Source: Metaphire vulgaris (lineage: Eukaryota; Annelida; Clitellata; Crassiclitellata; Megascolecidae). From it: a stretch of 64,000 nucleotides of DNA. The stretch lies in assembly GCA_018105865.1 (NCBI GenBank), contig CM030849.1, forward strand, positions 1,837,013-1,901,012. Direction: 5' to 3'. This document shows, one piece after another, positions 57,243 through 64,000 of the stretch. Numbering within the stretch: position 1 is the first letter of the stretch; every line of letters begins with the position of its first letter. Made by a program: the position numbers and the translations under genes. The notes under the pieces are model-generated. The model worked only from the letters and a program-made list of their open reading frames with translations. It was not told the DNA's origin and searched no databases.

Positions 57243-60200
57243 CTCTTCCCACTGCTGTGCTCGGCAACGTCAGCCTTGACTTCTGTAACGCCACTTTGTT
57301 TTGCGTTGGAGCAGTATGAAAGTCAGCCCGGAACGCGGCGGAACGGAACTCCGGCACCTTTTTGGACCATGACATTTTTTTGCTTGTCAGGGAATTTCAA
57401 GAAGAAAAAATAGAAAAATATATAAAAATATAAGAACAACGTTTTTTTGCTTGTCAGGGCATTTCAAGAAAAAATAGAAAAATATAAGAAAAATATAAGA
57501 ACAACGTTTTTTTTGCTTGTCAGGGCATTTCAAGGAGAAAAAATGGAAAAACTTAAGAGCAACCCTTTTTTGCTTGTCAAGGCTTTTGGTGAGCTCCTGC
57601 ACCTTTTTTCACAGACTTTCAGCACTGCATAGGAGCGTGGGTGGTGGCTCGTGTGATGGCTGGTCTTGGTCATGGTTGATCCTGGTCCTGACCTGGGTAC
57701 CCGCTGGCGTCCTGTTACCTGGGCAGTAAAATTGGGTACGGGTTCCCGTGGAAACATGACCGTTATGTCACACATACCCCTCCTTCAGCGACCAGACGGG
57801 GTGTGGCACATTGGTCGCGGCGGCCTATCGTCAACTGCAGTGCCCTGATGGGGATTGTGGTTGTCTAGTTGGGTGTACACTGTAGAGATGTGAGGTCACA
57901 ATGGAGGTCGTGCTAATTCGGGTAGCCGTAAAAAAATCGGACGGGTGCCCGGGCAGCTTTTTAAAACTTGGCAACCCCTAGCCCTGACTGTGATTTTATA
58001 ACTAATACAGTTCATTGAACTTCATTCGCTATGGGACATTAACCCCTTAACTGTGTATTTAACTGTAACTCAATGTAAAATGGACGGATATATCCGGGAT
58101 GCCCAGTTAAGGGGTTAATAACTAGAACTCTGTATTTTTATTGTTTGTATTGTGACATTTGTCATGTGGATGTTTCATTATTGCATCCATTGTACTGTTT
58201 GTTGTTCTATTGTTTATTTTTATTTATTTTTTATGTATCGCATTTTTAAAATTTATTTTCTGAGTAATTTTTCAGAAGAGGCGCTATACAAATATTTTGT
58301 TACATTACATTACATTTTCTGTTATTTGACCTTCTGTTGTTTAATTTCTATTGTTTAATGTTTGTCCCATTTAATATTAAATATTATTATTAATATTTAG
58401 TATTATTGTTGTTTAATATTTGCCCCATTTACTTGAAAAATTTGAAACTGGGTTACTTGTTGCACCATATCGATGATATGTGCATGAGTGGGTGGGTGGG
58501 TGTATGTATGATGGATGGATGGATGGATGGATGGATGTATGTATGGATGGATGGATAGATGGATAGATGGATAGATGGATTGGATGGATAATCTGCTAAA
58601 TAATCATTAGTTCTGTCAGCTGACACTCTTTTCTGATTTTCAGCCGACCGCCAACGGTACCGACACCGGCGACATCGACATTTATACGGGTGTCGGTGAC
58701 ATCAACAAACTGGGATTGGTTGACAAGTGGAACGGAAACAGGTACGGATATTATCCGACACTGAACTGCGTATGCGGATGCACGATGTACAGTACCACTG
58801 TATCGAGGATGGTATATGAAGCAGTGATCAGGAATTGCTTATTGCCTCCTCCCCCTCCCTGACCATGTATCGCACTTATTGTATCATGTGTCCCCTTTGA
58901 AGAATTGCCCAGAAGTGCTACGAATGTACAGGATGCAAATTTCCTCCCAAAAGAACCATCCAGAATCAAACCCAGATTGGCCAGACAGCTCTGTGAAGAG
59001 CCAACTTTCCATGCATCTGAAATGCGCGCTGGTCTGGACTGAACCGGCTTGACCTGGCCCTTATTCGGCTTGACCTGGCCCTTATTTGGATCAAATTTGG
59101 CTCACCATCGGCTGATTTCCTGAGCTTTCTGATAACGACCTCATAGAAGCTGATTGCTTAGTTGATTGATTGATTGCTTGGTTGATTGATTGAATAATTG
59201 ATTGTCTATGTCCATGAATTTGTCATTGAGTTATTGGTGGTGAACTGCATTTGTCAAAATTGTCAAGTGGAGTGATTTTCTGCAGAAGTATTTCTATTTT
59301 ATCCTAGCATTTATTTCAGGGCATTAATTACTTTAACCCCTTAACCTTGTATTTAACTGTAACTCAATGTAAAATGGACGGATATATCCGGGATCCCCAG
59401 TTAAGGGGACCTTAAGCAAGTGAAGAAGTGAAGATATTTTGACAGCAACATTTTTGAGTTTATTAAGTTTTGATGATATTTTTAAATCTTATTTTCTGAA
59501 AAGTTTCTAAATGTTTTCTGTTCTGTTTTTGATAGCTCATTGCCTTTCTGGCGCAGCTACTGCAACAAGATCAATGGATCTGGTATTGATATAACTACTT
59601 ATATATGATTAATTGATTGATATTTTGGTTGATTCACTGAGTGAGTGAGTGAGTGAGTGAGTGGGTGGGTGGGTGGGTGGGTGGGTGGGTGGGTGGGTGG
59701 GTGAGCAAGCGAGCGAGCGAGTGGGTGAGCGAGTGAGAGCATTATATTTTGAGCAGTGGTTGTATTTCTGGTGCTGTTTGGAAATTTTAAAATTTTAATA
59801 TTTCTTTTAGAAATTATGACAATTATTATGCACTTCTGTAGTGCCAATTCTAATGCTCTGGGGTATCAATCTTTGGTTGGTTCTGGTCGATTCTAATAGA
59901 TTCTGGTAGATTCTGATAGATTCTGGTAGAGTTATTTTATTCTTTATCTTTTTGGAAGATCTGATTCGAGTACCAGGTACTTTAATTCATTGCGAAAAAA
60001 CTCATTTTCTTAACAAGCTACTCTAAGGCTAGGAGTACCTCTGAGCAGAAATAACGGAGGCGATGTACAAGTCCCACATTACATTTACATTACATTCGCA
60101 CTACATTGACATTACGTTACCGTCTTCTGCTTATTGAACCTTGGTTGAATGATTTCTTTACATTTTACACAGATGGAACAATTTGGCATCCATTTGTCGA

Positions 60201-60540
60201 TACTTCTCAGCGAATGTATGTCTTCAACACTGACGTATGTCGCTCCATTTACCTTACGTACAGCAAAAGTGTGACGACATCTTCATCGGGTATCACCACC
60301 TACCGCTTCACTCCACCCACTTCTGTAATGGCCGACCCCAGGACGTGTCCCGATAACCGATGCTTCTGTTCCCCGTACGATGCCAATGGCACATTCTGTC
60401 TGCGTGCTGGCGTTCTCAACGTTTCGATGTGCAGACAAGGTGAATGAAGAGGCACTTATGATAATGATGATGATGATAATAATAATAATAATAATAATAT
60501 AATAATAATAATAATAAATGATGATGATGATGATGATGAA

Positions 60541-60585
<45 letters not shown>

Positions 60586-61000
60586 GAGGCACTTATGATG
60601 ATGATGATGATGATGATGATAATAATAATAATAATAATGATGATGATAATAATGATGATGATGATGATGATGATAATAATAATATAATAATAATAATAAT
60701 AATAATAATAACAGGGTTAATAATGGTTCAATAATGAAGATTGCACTTAGATATGATTAATTGATTGAAATTTTAATAATAATAATAATGAAAGATTGAA
60801 GTGGTGACTTATGATAGAACCATTATGTTAAGCCATTTATTCAATTATGGTAGTGCTTGAAGAGGAAGCCTTATTATGATAAGACTTGATGATGATAATA
60901 TGGTTAATAATAATAATAATGGTAAGATGACTCTTCTGTTTGAATTCTTCTAATAATAATAATATTTTTTCTTCTTTAAGGGGTTTTACTTTTATTGATA

Positions 61001-61057
<57 letters not shown>

Positions 61058-63327
61058 TGATTGAATGCATCCAGATGCCGCTGTACTACCAGACTATTCT
61101 AATAATGGAATAGTAGCAATAACGCTATTTTGCCACTGTTTCAGTAGAAATTTTATATTTTATGTCGTGTTGTCTCTATAGCTTTTATAGAAACAGATTA
61201 ATTGATTGAATGTGTCTTTTTTGGTACATGTTTTGCAAAAACCGGACTATAAAGATTGAGTGAGTGAGTGATTGCTGGGTGACTGGTGTCGAACCATTAT
61301 GTTCCAACGTGAATACAGCCATTTATTCAAGACACAATGGTTAGTGCTTGTTGAGGAAGAAAATATTTTATGGCAGATGCGTTTTGTGGCCATCTGGTAG
61401 TATCATGTTCTCTTTGGTATACCAATTCATAGGAAAAATGCCGGAGTTATGGTAAGATGACTCTTCTGTTTGAATTCTTCTCAAACTGTTGATGGAGAAA
61501 TTTTCTTCTTTAAACAATTTCAATTTTATTCGCAGATTTATTATCTGGTCCAAATGCCTCCCTCATCGTGATGTCAAAAATTGTCCGCTTCACTGGATGG
61601 AAGACTTGAGAATGCACGCCCATTACAGTGATTGGAATTCATCCGGGTGTACGTTTATACGACGCGTCAGGGAGGATTATATTCTTGATGCTGTGGTTGA
61701 GTATATTGTGGTATTTGAACAACTATTTATAGGACAAAAATTTTTATATTTTATAGAATACGTTTTGATTGGTAGCATTTTATAGAAACAGTTTACAGAC
61801 AAGATACTCTATGTGGTAAATTATTTTTCATTTACTAAGGAGTCACATGACGTTTAGCGCCCTGAGAAACCAAAATAAGGACGTCAGTTGAAAACCGGAG
61901 CGCTCAATGTTAAATGCAACCTAAATGTGACTAGTCCAGGTTTTTTTTGCGCCACCCTGTAGTTTAATTTTTGTTTCTGCAGTTTACAGGGGTCACACTG
62001 AACGCTTCTAAGCGCATTCAGGTTAACATGTACGTCCAGAAGCTCGAGAGTTACAAGTAAGTGGTCGATATTTTTCCATGTTCTCAACATCTCAGTATTT
62101 GAGTCATGTTTCATTTTTGTTGAGGAAGCTTAATTATAGTAAGATTTGTGGAAAGGTAAGTTATGATTAATGCTTGAGGAAGGTGAGGTAAGACTTCAGG
62201 AAGGTAAGTTGTTGTTATACTCAAGAAAGGTAAGTTGTAGTGAGATGTTTGGCTAAGGTAAGTCTTAGTTATGCTTGACAAAGGTAAGTTACGGTGATAT
62301 GCTTGACAAATGTAATATAAGTTTTAGTTATAATTTAGGAAGGTAAATTATGGTAAGATATATGGCAATTATGTAACCCATATCAGTTACAGAATTGATG
62401 GAATTTCTACATTCAGAATTGCCCGGTTTTTCCATGTAGTTGTTGGCAGTTAAATTACTTTGAATGTAATGTAGTGCTATGTAATAAAGCATTTATTTAT
62501 AACTCCCACTTCTTGTGGTTGATGACCCAGTGGCACCCCCACTGCAGTTACTTGGAACAGGAATCAACAGATAAATAAATATATATTCTAATTGGTGCTT
62601 CAATAACTGGTGCTTCGTATATCTAACAATTTATTATTGATAGTGGCGCCATAGAAGTTTATTGATTGATCATTGACTCGATAAGATGTCACTGTGGCAA
62701 CGTAGCATTAAAGTAGCATTTGTAGTGTAATAATTGTGAAAATTAAAACTGATATGTTGGATCTGACAATGGGGATTGAAGTGACCTTCAACCAAGGCCA
62801 AGTACATTATTGAAACGGCGCTATAGAAGTTCCTCAGTTACAACTCATAAAACAGGGTATAGACCTGCTGCTAAAATGGCGCTATAGAAGTTCCTCAGTT
62901 ACAACTCATAAAACAGGGTTATTGCCAAATGTCACAGAATTTATACATAGAAGTCCTGGAATTGTAATATTCGTTTACCATTAATCCTCTAGTATAGACC
63001 TGCTGCTAAAATGGCGCTATGGAAGTTCTTTACCTAGTTAGTTAGTTAGTTAAGTTGATTTTCTTATCAGTTTGATATTTAATCAATTGTTTCTGTTTAA
63101 TTGTTTCAGAGACACTAAACACCTGAACAATTCCATTGTGTTTCCTATATCTTGGGTTGATGAAGTAAAGTTTTCATTTGCTCATATAATAATAATAATA
63201 AAATAATAATAATAATAATAACATAATGAGTCATAATTTTTAATGTAATTTGATATTGATAACATAGTTAAGTACAGCAATTTTAAAGTCATTTATTATT
63301 GATATTTATTGTTATTATATTATTAAA

Positions 63328-63396
<69 letters not shown>

Positions 63397-63560
63397 GGAA
63401 TACTTTCCTTACTGAAACCATCTGTATTCACCCTTCAAATTACTATTATAATTTATTTTTATTGTTACTACCACTGCTGCTGCTGATATATTATTGCTTA
63501 ATATTTATATTTTACTTTTTGAATACTTTTCTTGCTGAAACAATTAGCAGTGACCCTGTA

Positions 63561-63613
<53 letters not shown>

Positions 63614-63870
63614 ATGATTCACGGTGGTGAATTCATTAGAATTATAGTTTACAAGGTCTTTGCCGTTGTTATACAAATGTCACTGGTGTTGACATACAGC
63701 ACGCGGCCATTCCGGATGACGAGGCGAAGAAATTCTACCGTAAAGTGATCTTACCGATGAAGATCGCAGATGGCGTAAAATATGGACTGGTGGCTCTTGG
63801 ATCTCTTCTGCTATTCTGCTTTGTCGTTATCCTTATTGTCATTCTCGTTAAGCGCAGGAGAACAGAGAAA
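54224..63870 (+). CDS. CD36/SCARB2-like class B scavenger receptor (3' end outside window)
   Basis: Exons: 54224-54346, 55294-55454, 56476-56620, 56957-57169, 58644-58741, 59536-59582, 60173-60439, [one not located], 61983-62056, 63110-63164, 63700-63870, continuing past the window via a GTACGT donor. Phases join for all neighbouring exons found. Start ATG 54224; an AG acceptor at about 54205-54207 suggests a 5' UTR exon. Visible features: N-terminal membrane helix (IIVDIILAVLGVILLVVG), ectodomain motifs WKEPPAPIYISFYFFNV, GPFTYR, LNIPML, ELLWGY, W..F......YVFNTDVCRS, Cys-rich CPDNRCFCSPYDANGTFC, AGVLNVSMC, TGVTLNASKRIQVNMYV, several N-glycosylation sites, and the C-terminal helix LLLFCFVVILIVILVK followed by RRR. 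The family binds lipoproteins, lipids or lysosomal enzymes. The order is closest to LIMP-2/SCARB2, but the cytoplasmic tail needed to tell is missing. The exon with the PHF motif expected between 60439 and 61983 was not found. Confidence 0.9.
54578..54815 (-). mobile_element. SINE-like element, inverted copy
   Basis: Reverse complement of 26286-26513 at high similarity (ACAGGAAGAAACCTACAA..., GTTCTCACACACAGG). CD36-family gene intron 1. Confidence 0.65.
54826..55015. repeat. (ATT)n-(GTT)n-(AGT)n compound microsatellite
   Basis: Three triplet runs in series in intron 1, next to GTCTATCTATAG and the CATAGCAAAGGCTAAAGTCA retroposon sequence at 55060. Confidence 0.95.
56237..56372. mobile_element. 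MITE with CCATATAGT-CGTACGC ends
   Basis: 136 bp bounded by GGGTTCATCCATATAGTACG and ACTATACGGATGGACCC, related to 41234-41629. CD36-family gene intron 2. Confidence 0.65.
57171..57240. repeat. (GA)n array at an exon 4 donor
   Basis: About 35 GA dinucleotides beginning directly at the splice donor (GTGAGAGAG) of exon 4 of the CD36-family gene. Confidence 0.95.
57370..57600. repeat. Tandem ~65-bp repeat carrying TTTTTTGCTTGTCA
   Basis: Four imperfect units, each with TTTTTTGCTTGTCAGGGCAT followed by an A-rich tract. They lie inside a larger element whose outer parts (CACCTTTTTGGACCATGA; CACAGACTTTCA) recur at about 36505-36765. Confidence 0.75.
58039..58118. mobile_element. TTAA-bounded palindromic MITE (piggyBac-like)
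   Basis: 80 bp, nearly identical to 34639-34718. CD36-family gene intron 4. Confidence 0.75.
59333..59409. mobile_element. TTAA-bounded palindromic MITE, right end truncated
   Basis: Starts TTAACCCCTTAACCTTG and keeps CCCCAGTTAAGGGG but lacks the final TTAA. Intron 5 of the CD36-family gene. Confidence 0.65.
59640..59702. repeat. (GAGT)n-(GGGT)n tetranucleotide array
   Basis: Tandem GAGT units then GGGT units in intron 6. Confidence 0.95.
60465..61055. repeat. Mixed (AAT)n/(GAT)n arrays in intron 7
   Basis: Several interrupted AAT and GAT triplet runs, with parts of an imperfectly duplicated intron segment between them (compare 60830-60985 with 61300-61520). Confidence 0.85.
63326..63612. 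repeat. Two (ATT)n arrays in intron 10
   Basis: ATT triplet runs at about 63326-63385 and 63564-63610 separated by a diverged duplicate segment (ATACTTTCCTTACTGAAAC / ATACTTTTCTTGCTGAAAC). Confidence 0.9.
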
Positions 63871-64000
63871 GTACGTACTGCTTTGTACTCATGCATTTTA
63901 AATGTTATATTCATGGCATTACTCTTGTGTGGTTGAGTGCTTTTCATAGCGGATTTTAAACTGTGTTTTAATTAAATTGAAATTCTGAAACTAGTTATAA

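Noticed and set aside
61489..61785. Frame RFIIWSKCLPHRDVKNC as the missing CD36-family exon
   Set aside because: The Pro-His pair is suggestive but the rest does not follow the family pattern and no phase-compatible donor follows.

Overview
This is a metazoan nuclear window: short phase-consistent exons with GT/AG borders are spread through large AT-rich introns packed with transposons and trinucleotide microsatellites. The gene families (PIBF1/CEP90, MARC-type MOSC enzymes, a CD36/SCARB receptor, a TRIM-like NHL protein) and the many small DNA transposons suit a marine invertebrate. I cannot name the species or phylum.

Layout. 1-3780: microsatellites, MITEs and retroposon tails, no gene recognised. 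3880-6016 (+): a coiled-coil plus NHL-like gene whose reading frame is broken at low-complexity tracts. 8135-19043 (+): PIBF1, reconstructed as 16 exons with matching splice phases (about 791 residues), apart from one extra base in exon 6. 21941-27015 and 29672-35441 (both -): a head-to-tail tandem pair of MARC-like molybdenum-cofactor enzymes, seven exons each with near-identical exon lengths. The second copy (B) has a changed last exon. 35824-45083: a 9.26-kb DNA transposon bounded by perfect 21-bp inverted repeats, just upstream of MARC copy B. It carries a CACTA/EnSpm-like transposase gene (broken by three frame changes) and a separate five-exon gene ending in a DUF4806 domain, and it has a subterminal 83-bp tandem array rich in GGGCC. 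45084-54200: repeat-rich intergenic DNA with several LINE reverse-transcriptase remnants, hairpins and microsatellites. 54224-63870 (+, continues past the window): a CD36/SCARB2-like scavenger receptor with ten exons located and one conserved exon not found.

Mobile DNA dominates. Several MITE families have hAT hallmarks (CAGTGGCG- or CAGGG-type ends, 8-bp target duplications). One 1.5-kb hAT derivative has perfect ends and a perfect duplication. There is also a roughly 80-bp TTAA-bounded palindromic family, a pogo/Tigger-like MITE with TA duplication, and a SINE ending in (TAA)n. A 12-13 bp word (TTTTTGCTTGTCA or its complement) recurs about twenty times in otherwise different repeats.

The host genes do not form an obvious functional cluster. 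PIBF1 acts at centriolar satellites and cilia, the MARC pair in N-reduction at the mitochondrial outer membrane, and the CD36-family protein in lipid/lysosomal membranes. The strongest candidate for an under-described system is the two-gene transposon with its DUF4806 partner.
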